A stretch of DNA of 5,710 nt from Gemmatimonadota bacterium (GCA_029884515.1 JAOUHR010000144.1:1-5710), one strand, 5' to 3'; numbered from the stretch's first letter, positions 1-5,351 are shown. The notes: generated from the sequence alone by a model not told the origin. Program-made: numbers and translations.

Positions 1-2
1 CC

Positions 3-503
3 ACGGACTTCGGCCTGACGCCGGGCGACACGATCCTCGCGGGCGAGTACTGGTTCGACCGGGTCGAGGCCAGGTACACCGGCTCCAACGTGCGGCCCCT
101 TTCATTGAATGCGACCGTATCGGTGGGCGAGTTCTACGACGGCGACCGCACCGACCTCGCGCTTGCGGCGCGCCTCCGCCTGCAGCCGCACGTGGAGCTC
201 CAGCTGGAGTACGCGCGCAACGACGTCCGCCTCCCCGCCAGCGCCTTCATTGCGAACACCGTGCGGTTCCGCGGGGACTACGCATTCTCTCCGCGCCTCA
301 CCGCCACCGCCTTCCTGCAGTTCGACGACCAGTCGGAGCGCGCGGCGGTGAACGCCCGCCTGCGGTGGACGACCTCCCCGGGCAGCGACCTGTATGTGGT
401 CTGGAACTCCGCCTGGCCCACGGGGCTCGACCGCGGGATCCCGTTCGCTCGCCCCCTGCGCGGTGGATTGGTGGCGAAGTTCGTCAAGTTCATGCGATAC
501 TAG
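3..503 (+). CDS. DUF5916 family outer-membrane-type beta-barrel protein, C-terminal fragment
   Basis: The reading frame is already open at base 3, so the gene starts before the window. About 166 residues are visible before the TAG at 501-503. The sequence shows alternating polar and hydrophobic strands, the segment GEFYDGDRTD, a stretch ending RLRWTTSPGSDLYVVWN, and the C-terminus VAKFVKFMRY. I recognise these as the C-terminal barrel region of DUF5916 proteins, which usually carry an N-terminal CBM9-like domain and are common in Gemmatimonadota, Bacteroidota and Acidobacteriota. The final tyrosine, with hydrophobic residues at alternating positions before it, fits the C-terminal signal read by the BAM outer-membrane assembly machinery. 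The substrate or role is unknown; a link to carbohydrate binding or surface transport is only inferred from the family's usual N-terminal domain, which is outside the window. A GTG at 90 is in frame but sits inside the conserved region, so it is not the start. The next gene follows after 5 bases, so co-transcription is likely. Confidence 0.8.
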   Translation, partial: TDFGLTPGDTILAGEYWFDRVEARYTGSNVRPLSLNATVSVGEFYDGDRTDLALAARLRLQPHVELQLEYARNDVRLPASAFIANTVRFRGDYAFSPRLTATAFLQFDDQSERAAVNARLRWTTSPGSDLYVVWNSAWPTGLDRGIPFARPLRGGLVAKFVKFMRY

Positions 504-508
504 GGCCC

Positions 509-1132
509 ATGCGGCTCATCACCCTCCTCCACAACGGGCTGGCCGGCGCCCTCGTGACGGGGGGTGCCGTGCTGGTGGTGCTTCTCTTCGTGGGCGGGCT
601 CGGCGGCGCGTCGCTACCGCTGCCGCTGGCCATCCTGCTGGTGCTGGCCGGTGCCGCGGTCGGGGGTGCGATCCAGGGGGCCCTCGTGCACACGGGCGGG
701 ACCATCGCCACGGCGATCGTGCAGCCGAGCGGACGCACCACGCCCTACACGCCGACGTTCTCGCACATCCAGGCGATCGAGGTCCGCGGTGACCTCGAAG
801 GCGCCGCGCGCGCGTGGGCGGAGGCCTGCGCCGAGCATCCGGTGAACGCGCGCGTCTGGGTGAAGGCGGCGGACTTCCACCTTCGCACGTTGGACGACGC
901 CGCGGCGGCGCTGCCGCTCTACCAGTACGTGCGCGACCTCGAGGGGGCGCCGTCGGAACTCGTCCGCTACGCGAGCCAGAAGATCGTGGACGTGTATCTC
1001 GGTCCGCTCGGGGACGAGGGCCGCGCCCTGGTGGAGCTGCGGCGACTGATCGAGCGCTACCCCGGCACCGTTGCGGCCGACGAGGCGCGCGCGGCGCTCA
1101 CGCGACTGAAGGACGCGCGCGCGCAGCGCTGA
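509..1132 (+). CDS. Membrane-anchored protein with TPR-like C-terminal domain, hypothetical
   Basis: This encodes 207 residues from the ATG at 509. Residues 1-10 are short and weakly basic. Residues about 11-31 and 37-60 are strongly hydrophobic and rich in Gly, Ala, Leu and Val, and probably form two transmembrane helices in a hairpin. A linker of about 20 residues (rich in Thr and Pro) follows. Residues about 84-203 are helical with TPR-like spacing: an EVRGDLEGAARAWAEACAEHP helix pair, then a second pair around residues 116-142, then ELRRLIERYPGTVAADEARA, which is typical TPR consensus. TPR domains bind proteins, so an adaptor role at the membrane is plausible, but no specific function can be named. 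I chose the ATG at 509 because it follows the upstream stop by 5 bases and begins the hydrophobic segment. The frame stays open back to 365, but that extension overlaps DUF5916 coding sequence. The ribosome site is weak (AGGG at 502-505, very close to the start), which suggests coupling to the upstream gene. Confidence 0.75.
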   Translation: MRLITLLHNGLAGALVTGGAVLVVLLFVGGLGGASLPLPLAILLVLAGAAVGGAIQGALVHTGGTIATAIVQPSGRTTPYTPTFSHIQAIEVRGDLEGAARAWAEACAEHPVNARVWVKAADFHLRTLDDAAAALPLYQYVRDLEGAPSELVRYASQKIVDVYLGPLGDEGRALVELRRLIERYPGTVAADEARAALTRLKDARAQR

Positions 1133-1135
1133 GGG

Positions 1136-1152
1136 CGGGCCGGACCGGCCCG
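1136..1152. terminator. Inverted repeat just after the TPR gene, possible terminator
   Basis: An 8-bp perfect inverted repeat, CGGGCCGG / CCGGCCCG, lies around a single central base (1144). It starts 3 bases after the stop codon of the 207-residue gene. The position and strength suit transcription termination or 3' end protection. No T-run follows, so it is not a classical intrinsic terminator, and the region is so GC-rich that some self-complementarity is expected by chance. Confidence 0.4.
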
Positions 1153-1217
1153 GCGCGGGCGCGCGGATCGGGCGGGCGTGACGCGCTGGCCGGCGGCAGT
1201 ACCTGCGCAAGTCTGCG

Positions 1218-1352
1218 ATGACGACGCTGCCCGAGCCGTTCGTGCTGCGCTTCGTGATGCTCGAGGACGGGAGCATCGACGGCATCGGGATGGGCCCGGA
1301 AAGCGCAACGCCACCGGCGGACAGCGGTGGCGTTGCGATCCGGAAGCCCTAG
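1218..1352 (+). CDS. Possible small protein of 44 residues, unrecognised
   Basis: An ATG at 1218 opens a 44-codon frame ending at TAG 1350-1352. The protein begins MTTLPEPFVLRFVMLEDGSI and ends GGVAIRKP. The first 27 codons all end in G or C, as in the real genes of this window. The last part contains a 13-bp hairpin (1304-1337) and loses that codon bias. In-frame stops bound it at 1179-1181 and 1350-1352, and no clear Shine-Dalgarno precedes the ATG. I do not recognise a family. It may be a genuine small protein, a decayed gene remnant, or chance in GC-rich DNA whose 3' part is really a terminator. Confidence 0.3.
   Translation: MTTLPEPFVLRFVMLEDGSIDGIGMGPESATPPADSGGVAIRKP
1304..1337. terminator. 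13-bp hairpin between convergent genes, possible bidirectional terminator
   Basis: The left arm CGCAACGCCACCG (1304-1316) and right arm CGGTGGCGTTGCG (1325-1337) are perfectly complementary across an 8-base loop. The hairpin lies between the + strand genes and the end of the minus-strand DUF3300 gene at 1387, where a two-way terminator would be expected. There is no T-run on either side, so any termination would be of the U-tract-free kind. It overlaps the 3' end of the possible 44-residue ORF. Confidence 0.5.
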
Positions 1353-1356
1353 GGCT
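1345..1356. repeat. 12-bp palindrome AGCCCTAGGGCT, half-repeated at 1383-1390
   Basis: AGCCCTAGGGCT is a perfect palindrome 7 bases after the hairpin ending at 1337. Its first eight bases (AGCCCTAG) occur again at 1383-1390 across the stop codon of the minus-strand DUF3300 gene. The role is unknown; it may be part of the same terminator region or a protein-binding site. Confidence 0.35.
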
Positions 1357-1386
1357 CCCGCGAGTGGTGGCTGACGCGATCCAGCC

Positions 1387-3189
1387 CTAGTTCGGCCGTC
1401 CCCTGCCCGAGGGCTTGGCCTGACGGCCCGAGCCCTCCGATGAGGACCGGCCCTGCGCCTTGCCCGCGGATGACTTCGCGGGTGCCGACGCACGGGGCGC
1501 CGACGCACGGGGTGCCGACGCACGCGGTGCCGACGCACGCGGGGCCGAGGCGCGCGGGGCGCTCGACGCCTGCGGTGCGCTGCGCGACGGCACTCGGTCC
1601 GGTGCCGCCTGTCGCGTGCGCGGGGCGTTCGCCGAGGTTCCGCCATACGTGCGCGGTGCGCTTGGCGTCGCGCGCGGCGCGCTTGGCGCCGGCGTGTAGC
1701 GGCCGGCAGAAGCACCGCCCGACTTCGGCGACTTCATCGGCGTCGAGTAGGTGCCGCTCGCGCGGGGAGAGGCGCCCGCCGAGCGATTCGAGGTGGACGG
1801 CGCGGCGTTCCCGGGCCACGAGCTCCCGGGGGCCGTGCCGCGCTGCGTCGAGGAGGTGCGCGGCGCGCTGCCCTGCGACGCGGAGGTCCTCGCCGGCTTG
1901 AACGCGTCCGCCGAGCGGGGCTGCACGCCCCGCGTGCCCTCGTCCGTGCCACGCGGCACGTAGAGGGGGCGGTTGTTCCCGCCGATCCGCGTGGGGGTCA
2001 CGCGGTTCGGGTCGTCCGCCACGCGACCGCGGTCGGCGGTGCCGCCACCGACCTGGCCGGAGCCGCCACGCGCGGTGCCGCCGGCGCGGTTGACGACGCC
2101 GGAGCGATCGACGCCACCCGAGCGATCGATGCCGCCCGAGCGATCGATGCCGCCCGAGCGATCGATGCCGCCCGAGCGATCGATGCCGCCATTGCCGCCC
2201 GAGCGGCCGCGGTCGGCGGTGCGCTCACCGCCGCGCTCACCGCCGCGCGGATCGTCGTTCCACTTCGCGGGCTTGGACGGCGCCGCGGCGTAGCGTCGGC
2301 CGCGCTGCCCGCCGCGGTCCCACGCCACCTGGCGGTGCACCGTGTTGTACCGGTCGAAGCGCGTGTAGTCGACGTGACGGCGCACGACGTTGTGGTTGAT
2401 CACCACGATCGTGTTCCGCGGCCGGAGGTACACGGTGTTGATCGAGATGAACGGACGCGAGACGTTGTACCAGGTGTAGGAGCGGCCGTAGCCGTCCCAG
2501 CCGTGGTAATAGATGTCGCGGCGGTCCCAGTCGCAGTCATAGCTGAGCCAGCCGCCGATCGGGAAGGCGATCCCGAACGACCAGTACGAGGTGCGCGCCC
2601 TCGCGTAGAACACGGGGCGGTAGTAGACCACCACCGGGTCGTAGACCGGCACGTAGATCACGCGGGGCTGTGCCGGCACGATGCGGATCGCGCGCGGCGC
2701 GTACTCCACGCGCTGCTCCGCGGTGGAGACCAGGTTGCCCTGGGCGTGCGCCATCTCCCGCAGGTTCTGCACGGACGCCATCACGTCGCCCGGCTGCATC
2801 GCGTACGCCTGGCCCAGGGCGATCGCCCAGTCCTGGCGGTCGGCCAGCATGTTCAGCACCGGCAGGTAGTGCGCGACGGACCGCACGCTCACGTCCCACG
2901 GCTGGCGGTCGACGTCGCGGTCGCCATAAGTGCGGACGTAGCGCGCGGCCAGCGCGATCTGGTCCGTGAACGTCGCCGCGACCAGCACGTCGGCGAGGAT
3001 CGGGTCCGGATAGAGCGCGACGGGCGCGAGCAGGTTGTCGAGCTCGTCGACCGTGAAGAGCGGCGCCTGCTGCAGATCGGCCGACGACGGATCCTGCGCG
3101 GCGCTGGCCGGCGCCGGCACGAGCACGGAGCCCATGCCCAGGGCGGCGATCGCCATCGCGAGTCGGAATCCCACGGTCGTGCGCATCAT
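1387..3189 (-). CDS. Secreted DUF3300 domain protein with long repetitive basic tail
   Basis: This encodes 600 residues. Residues 1-30 form a signal peptide: MMRTT, a hydrophobic stretch, then ASA before AQD, giving likely cleavage after residue 30. Residues about 44-190 match DUF3300, with LFTVDELDNLLAPVALYPDP, ILADVLVAATF, the QPWDVSVRSVAHYLPVLNML segment, and IRIVPAQPRVIYVPVYDP. DUF3300 has no established biochemical role; the signal peptide places the protein in the periplasm or on the surface. Residues about 195-300 are rich in Trp, Tyr and Arg. Residues 310-600 are low-complexity and basic, with about five IDRSGG units (336-365), two TADRGR copies (324-329 and 384-389), and five RASAP units (546-570). 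This tail is probably disordered and could bind an acidic polymer such as polysaccharide or nucleic acid, which is inference. Two tandem ATGs occur (3187-3189 and 3184-3186); CTCCT at 3195-3199 is the ribosome site in reverse and fits either. The gene lies downstream of ilvE on the same strand but is separated by 214 bases. Confidence 0.88.
   Translation of the reverse strand: MMRTTVGFRLAMAIAALGMGSVLVPAPASAAQDPSSADLQQAPLFTVDELDNLLAPVALYPDPILADVLVAATFTDQIALAARYVRTYGDRDVDRQPWDVSVRSVAHYLPVLNMLADRQDWAIALGQAYAMQPGDVMASVQNLREMAHAQGNLVSTAEQRVEYAPRAIRIVPAQPRVIYVPVYDPVVVYYRPVFYARARTSYWSFGIAFPIGGWLSYDCDWDRRDIYYHGWDGYGRSYTWYNVSRPFISINTVYLRPRNTIVVINHNVVRRHVDYTRFDRYNTVHRQVAWDRGGQRGRRYAAAPSKPAKWNDDPRGGERGGERTADRGRSGGNGGIDRSGGIDRSGGIDRSGGIDRSGGVDRSGVVNRAGGTARGGSGQVGGGTADRGRVADDPNRVTPTRIGGNNRPLYVPRGTDEGTRGVQPRSADAFKPARTSASQGSAPRTSSTQRGTAPGSSWPGNAAPSTSNRSAGASPRASGTYSTPMKSPKSGGASAGRYTPAPSAPRATPSAPRTYGGTSANAPRTRQAAPDRVPSRSAPQASSAPRASAPRASAPRASAPRASAPRASAPAKSSAGKAQGRSSSEGSGRQAKPSGRGRPN
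1481..1555 (-). repeat. 15-bp tandem repeat, about five units, coding RASAP
   Basis: Five 15-base units run in register, of the form GGTGCCGACGCACGG on the + strand. The four units from 1481 to 1540 differ by one or two bases, and the fifth (1541-1555) is more diverged. Read on the minus strand they encode RASAP repeated in the tail of the DUF3300 protein. The unit length is a multiple of three, so copy-number changes would keep the frame. Confidence 0.85.
2095..2184 (-). repeat. 18-bp tandem repeat, about five units, coding IDRSGG
   Basis: Three identical 18-base units (GCCGCCCGAGCGATCGAT on the + strand) lie at 2131-2148, 2149-2166 and 2167-2184. A copy with one difference is at 2113-2130 and a more diverged one at 2095-2112. 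On the minus strand they encode Ile/Val-Asp-Arg-Ser-Gly-Gly in the DUF3300 protein tail. Identity between neighbouring units points to recent duplication by slippage or unequal recombination. Confidence 0.88.
2221..2244 (-). repeat. 12-bp direct repeat coding GGER twice
   Basis: GCGCTCACCGCC occurs twice in tandem (2221-2232 and 2233-2244), giving GGERGGER in the DUF3300 protein just before the IDRSGG block. It is another in-frame duplication in the low-complexity tail. Confidence 0.7.
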
Positions 3190-3194
3190 GTGTT

Positions 3195-3199
3195 CTCCT
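3195..3199 (-). promoter_or_regulatory. Ribosome binding site of the DUF3300 gene
   Basis: AGGAG on the minus strand lies 5 bases before the first ATG (3189) and 8 bases before the second (3186). Both spacings are usable, so it supports the start region but does not decide between the two adjacent ATGs. Confidence 0.65.
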
Positions 3200-3240
3200 G
3201 CGTTCCCGGCGCTCTTCGACGTATGCGCCGGGGTTCGGTG

Positions 3241-3285
3241 CGACTTCAGGGATCACGGTGACGTCGACGCGATCCTGAAGGGTCG
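3241..3285 (-). promoter_or_regulatory. Imperfect hairpin in the leader of the DUF3300 gene
   Basis: CTTCAGGGATC (3244-3254) pairs with GATCCTGAAG (3271-3280) over 10 bp with one bulged G and a 16-base loop. An outer CGA/TCG (3241-3243 with 3283-3285) can extend it across a 2-base bulge. It lies about 52 bases before the DUF3300 start and 119 bases after the ilvE stop. It could terminate ilvE transcription or act as an mRNA leader element; no T-run follows it, and I do not recognise a known riboswitch class. Confidence 0.4.
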
Positions 3286-3303
3286 TACATCGGCACCGGG
3301 GCG

Positions 3304-3323
3304 ATGTTCCGGGAACATTTCCC
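3304..3323. promoter_or_regulatory. Overlapping palindromes, possible operator
   Basis: ATGTTCC-G-GGAACAT (3304-3318) is a 7-bp perfect inverted repeat around one base. GGGAA-CAT-TTCCC (3311-3323) is a second inverted repeat sharing its right half. This arrangement resembles a dimeric repressor site. The GTTC/GAAC half-sites recall LexA boxes, but the orientation and spacing (GTTC-N3-GAAC) do not match a LexA consensus I know, so no regulator is named. Confidence 0.35.
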
Positions 3324-3358
3324 GACCCTGAGGCCTGCCGTACGACGCGATTCGGACT

Positions 3359-3401
3359 GACACACCCGACACACCGAGATGACCTGCTGAGAGGACGTTC
3401 C
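3359..3401 (-). promoter_or_regulatory. Possible ECF-sigma promoter and tandem 9-bp repeat upstream of the DUF3300 gene
   Basis: On the minus strand GGAAC (3401-3397) is followed after 17 bases by TCT (3379-3377). This spacing equals that of the E. coli sigma-E type promoter (GGAACTT, about 15 bases, TCTRA), though only part of the consensus is met. Just downstream are two tandem 9-mers, GACACACCC and GACACACCG on the + strand (3359-3367 and 3368-3376), near the expected transcription start. An envelope-stress promoter would suit a secreted DUF3300 protein, but short motifs such as these arise by chance. Confidence 0.2.
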
Positions 3402-3403
3402 CC

Positions 3404-4336
3404 TCACGCTCCGCGGACGGGCATGAGCCAACCATGCACGTCGCGTGCCCGACCATTCACGATGTCGAGGAACTGTGTCTGGAGTCGCCGCGTGATGGGT
3501 CCGACCTTCCCGTCGCCCACGGGGAGGCGATCCACGCTGCGCACCGGCGTGACCTCGCTCGCCGTGCCGCAGACGAAGAGTTCGCTCGCCGTGTACAGCA
3601 CCTCGCGCGTGAGCGGCTGCACGTGCACGGGGATCCCCGCGTCCTGCGCGAGCGTGATCACCGTGTCGCGCGTGATGCCCGGCAGGAGCGTGCCGTCGAT
3701 GGGCGGCGTGTAGAGCGCGCCGCCGTCCACCGCGAAGACGTTCTGGCCCGAGCCCTCGCTGAGCATGCCGTCGGGCCCGAGCGCGATCGCCTCGTGGAAG
3801 CCGTTCCGCAGCGCCTCCATCTTGATCAGCTGTCCGCTCAGATAGTTGCCCGCGATCTTCGCGGCCGCCGGGATCGTGTTGGGTGCCACGCGGTGCCAGC
3901 TCGAGACGCAGGCGTCCACACCCTTCTCCAGCGCTTCCTCGCCGAGGTACGCGCCCCACGGCCAGCAGGGGAGATAGGTCTCCACCGGGGAATCGTGGGG
4001 CACCATCCCGGCCGCGCCGTATCCGCGGAGCACCATCGGGCGGATGTAGCAGGCGTCGAGCGTGTTCTTCTGCACGAGCTCGCGCGTGGCGGCGGTGAGT
4101 TGCTCGGGGGTCCAGCGCATCTCCATGCGGTAGATCTTGCAGGAGTCGTACATCCGCTTGAGGTGCTCCGGATAGCGGAAGATCGCGGGGCCCTTGGGGG
4201 TGGAATAGCAGCGCACGCCTTCGAACACGGCGCTGCCGAACTGGACCGAGTGGGCGAGGAGGTGGACGGTGGCGTCCTTCCATTTGATGAAGGCGCCGTC
4301 CTTCCAGATCCACTCGGATTCACTGATCTTCGCCAT
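3404..4336 (-). CDS. ilvE: Branched-chain amino acid aminotransferase (EC 2.6.1.42)
   Basis: IlvE is a cytoplasmic pyridoxal-phosphate enzyme of fold-type IV. It exchanges amino groups between glutamate and the 2-oxo acids of isoleucine, leucine and valine, the last step of their synthesis and the first of their breakdown. The 310 residues match the length of the E. coli enzyme (309) and align along its length. N-terminal VHLLAHSVQFGSAVFEGVRCY leads to IRPMVLRGYG and then FPWGAYLG-like PWGAYLG. NTIPAAAKIAGNYLSG carries the PLP-binding Lys160 and Tyr165. SEGSGQN carries Glu194. PGITRDTV follows, then CGTASEVTPVRSVD with the phosphate-binding threonine (Thr258). All key residues are present. 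I chose ATG 4334-4336, giving MAKISESEWIWKDG, because it matches the usual N-terminus; the frame stays open to 4837 but that extension is unrelated sequence. A weak AAGAG lies 7 bases before the start. The gene is divergent from the DUF4342 gene and is not in a visible ilv cluster. Confidence 0.96.
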   Translation of the reverse strand: MAKISESEWIWKDGAFIKWKDATVHLLAHSVQFGSAVFEGVRCYSTPKGPAIFRYPEHLKRMYDSCKIYRMEMRWTPEQLTAATRELVQKNTLDACYIRPMVLRGYGAAGMVPHDSPVETYLPCWPWGAYLGEEALEKGVDACVSSWHRVAPNTIPAAAKIAGNYLSGQLIKMEALRNGFHEAIALGPDGMLSEGSGQNVFAVDGGALYTPPIDGTLLPGITRDTVITLAQDAGIPVHVQPLTREVLYTASELFVCGTASEVTPVRSVDRLPVGDGKVGPITRRLQTQFLDIVNGRARDVHGWLMPVRGA

Positions 4337-4525
4337 GGGTCGCTCTTGGGGGTGGGAACGCGGCCTGGGCCGATGGGACGAGTGAGAAGCTAGGCATTGT
4401 GCGCGCGGCTCGCCGGGCGCGCGCCCCTTGCGCCGGAATCCTTCCGGGCGCATGCCCGTAGGGAGGACGAGGGCGCGCCGCGCGGCGCCCGGACCCAAGT
4501 CCCCACCGCGCGCGACGGAGGTCGC
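4337..4525. other. Divergent intergenic region between ilvE and the DUF4342 gene
   Basis: These 189 bases must hold the promoters of both divergent genes. I see no convincing pair of -35 and -10 boxes. For ilvE, TAGCTT on the minus strand (4392-4387) is a weak -10 candidate with no clear -35. Small inverted repeats occur: CCGGAA/TTCCGG (4433-4447, 3-base loop) and CGGGC/GCCCG (4445-4458, 4-base loop). They overlap and are mutually exclusive. No leader peptide, T-box or attenuator was recognised upstream of ilvE. Confidence 0.4.
4517..4521 (+). promoter_or_regulatory. Ribosome binding site of the DUF4342 gene
   Basis: GGAGG ends 4 bases before ATG 4526. This fixes the start of the 84-residue protein and argues against the open upstream extension to 4397. 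Confidence 0.75.
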
Positions 4526-4780
4526 ATGGAAGAGTTCAAGGTGTCCGGCTCCAAGCTGATGGCGAAGCTCAAGGAGCTGATCCACGAAGGGAACGTCCGC
4601 CGCGTGGTGCTCAAGAACCCCGACGGACGCGTGCTCCTCGACATGCCGCTCAACGCCGGGATCGCCGGCGCGGCGCTGCTCCCGTTCTGGGCGGCCGTCG
4701 GTGCGGTGGCCGTGCTCGCCACCGACTACTCGGTGCTGATCGAGCGCGACCCGGAAGCGCAGGTGAAGAAGGCGACCTGA
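4526..4780 (+). CDS. DUF4342 domain protein
   Basis: This is a small protein of 84 residues with a good ribosome site. Residues 1-42 (MEEFKVSGSKLMAKLKELIH, then EGNVRRVVLKNPDGRVLLDMPL) match DUF4342 closely: a short amphipathic helix, then two strands with the EGNVRR and NPDGR turns. Residues about 43-66 (NAGIAGAALLPFWAAVGAVA) are hydrophobic and could be a single membrane segment, followed by a short charged tail ending RDPEAQVKKAT. Family members are usually short and of unknown function. In some proteins the domain is joined to a UBA-like helix, which is not visible here. The GTG of the DUF3052 gene follows 4 bases after the stop, so the two genes are very likely one transcript with coupled translation. 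Confidence 0.85.
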   Translation: MEEFKVSGSKLMAKLKELIHEGNVRRVVLKNPDGRVLLDMPLNAGIAGAALLPFWAAVGAVAVLATDYSVLIERDPEAQVKKAT

Positions 4781-4784
4781 GCGA

Positions 4785-5351
4785 GTGCCGGCCGCCGCTG
4801 GCGATTCCGGCACGCCGCTCGCGAGGAAGCTCGGCATCGCCGCAGGCGCGCGGGTGCGCGCGTGGAACGCCCCCGGCGGCTATCGCGAACTGCTGGCGCC
4901 GATCCCCGCGGGCGTGCGCTTCACGCGCGCGTGCGGACCGCAGACGGACCTCGTGCATCTCTTCGTGCGGTCGCGCGCGGAGCTGGAGCGGGCGTTGCCG
5001 ATGCTCCGCGGGAAGCTGCGGGCCGAGGTGCCCGTCTGGGTCTCGTGGCCCAAGAAGGCCTCCGGAGTCGCGACCGATGTGACGGAGGACTTGATCCGTG
5101 CGGTAGCACTCCCGTTGGCCTTCGTGGACGTGAAGGTGTGTGCGGTGGATGCGACGTGGTCGGGACTCAAGCTCGTGGTCAGGAGGAGTGAACGATGCGG
5201 GCGATCGGCATGCGGCTGCCCCTGGCATCAGTGCTGGCGTTCACGCTCGCCGCGCTGGCGCCGACGGCGCTCGTCGCACAGGACGCAGCGCCGGGCTGCG
5301 GCGCGAGTGAGCATCGGCAGTTCGACTTCTGGCTCGGTGACTGGACCGTGA
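4785..5351 (+). CDS. DUF3052 family protein, with stop codon missing at the usual end
   Basis: From GTG 4785 the protein reads VPAAAGDSGTPLARKLGIAA, then GARVRAWNAPGGY, VPVWVSWPKKASG, VATDVTEDLIR and VDVKVCAVDATWSGLKLVVRR. These are the conserved blocks of DUF3052, a small family of unknown biochemical function. GTG 4785 is the only start between an in-frame stop (4764-4766) and the conserved SGTPL. GAAGAAGG at 4765-4772 is a poorly spaced ribosome site, so coupling to the DUF4342 gene 4 bases upstream is likely. The domain ends near residue 134, as expected. The frame then has no stop until 5349-5351, adding about 54 Arg/Ser-rich residues that look like out-of-frame reading of the next gene and overlapping it by 157 bases. 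A -1 shift at AGG-AGG (5181-5186) would give one Glu and TGA at 5189-5191, for a total of 135 residues. A sequencing error, a real frameshift mutation, programmed shifting and a genuine long overlap are all possible. The family call is firm; the 3' end is not. Confidence 0.8.
   Translation: MPAAAGDSGTPLARKLGIAAGARVRAWNAPGGYRELLAPIPAGVRFTRACGPQTDLVHLFVRSRAELERALPMLRGKLRAEVPVWVSWPKKASGVATDVTEDLIRAVALPLAFVDVKVCAVDATWSGLKLVVRRSERCGRSACGCPWHQCWRSRSPRWRRRRSSHRTQRRAAARVSIGSSTSGSVTGP
5181..5186 (+). promoter_or_regulatory. Ribosome binding site of the FDFWLGDW protein gene
   Basis: AGGAGG lies 8 bases before ATG 5195, close to ideal. The same six bases form the two in-frame AGG arginine codons of the upstream DUF3052 gene. 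Confidence 0.8.

Noticed and set aside
365..508. N-terminal extension of the TPR-like protein
   Set aside because: It overlaps DUF5916 coding sequence in another frame, and the ATG at 509 directly precedes the hydrophobic segment.
614..1715. Minus-strand ORFs across the TPR gene and the intergenic region (614-1285, 1098-1715)
   Set aside because: Arg/Ala/Pro-rich products without motifs. They overlap better-supported genes on both sides and show no ribosome sites I could identify.
2095..2184. CRISPR-like array
   Set aside because: The 18-bp units are directly tandem with no spacers, and they encode a regular IDRSGG peptide repeat within a long open gene.
2335..3261. Long + strand ORF of 308 codons antisense to the DUF3300 gene
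   Set aside because: It is rich in Arg, His, Val and Asp with no recognisable motif. It is what GC-rich coding DNA gives when read on the opposite strand, and the minus-strand gene has a signal peptide, a family match and a ribosome site.
3202..3401. LexA (SOS) boxes suggested by GTTC/GAAC words
   Set aside because: Orientation and spacing do not match the LexA consensus patterns I know, and neither neighbouring gene is a DNA-damage gene.
3434..4393. Long + strand ORF of 319 codons antisense to ilvE
   Set aside because: The ilvE reading on the minus strand matches a known enzyme over its full length. The antisense product is Arg/His/Val-rich and unrecognisable.
4337..4837. N-terminal extension of ilvE by 167 codons
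   Set aside because: IlvE normally starts at MAKISES-like sequence. The extension lies opposite the DUF4342 gene, which has its own ribosome site.
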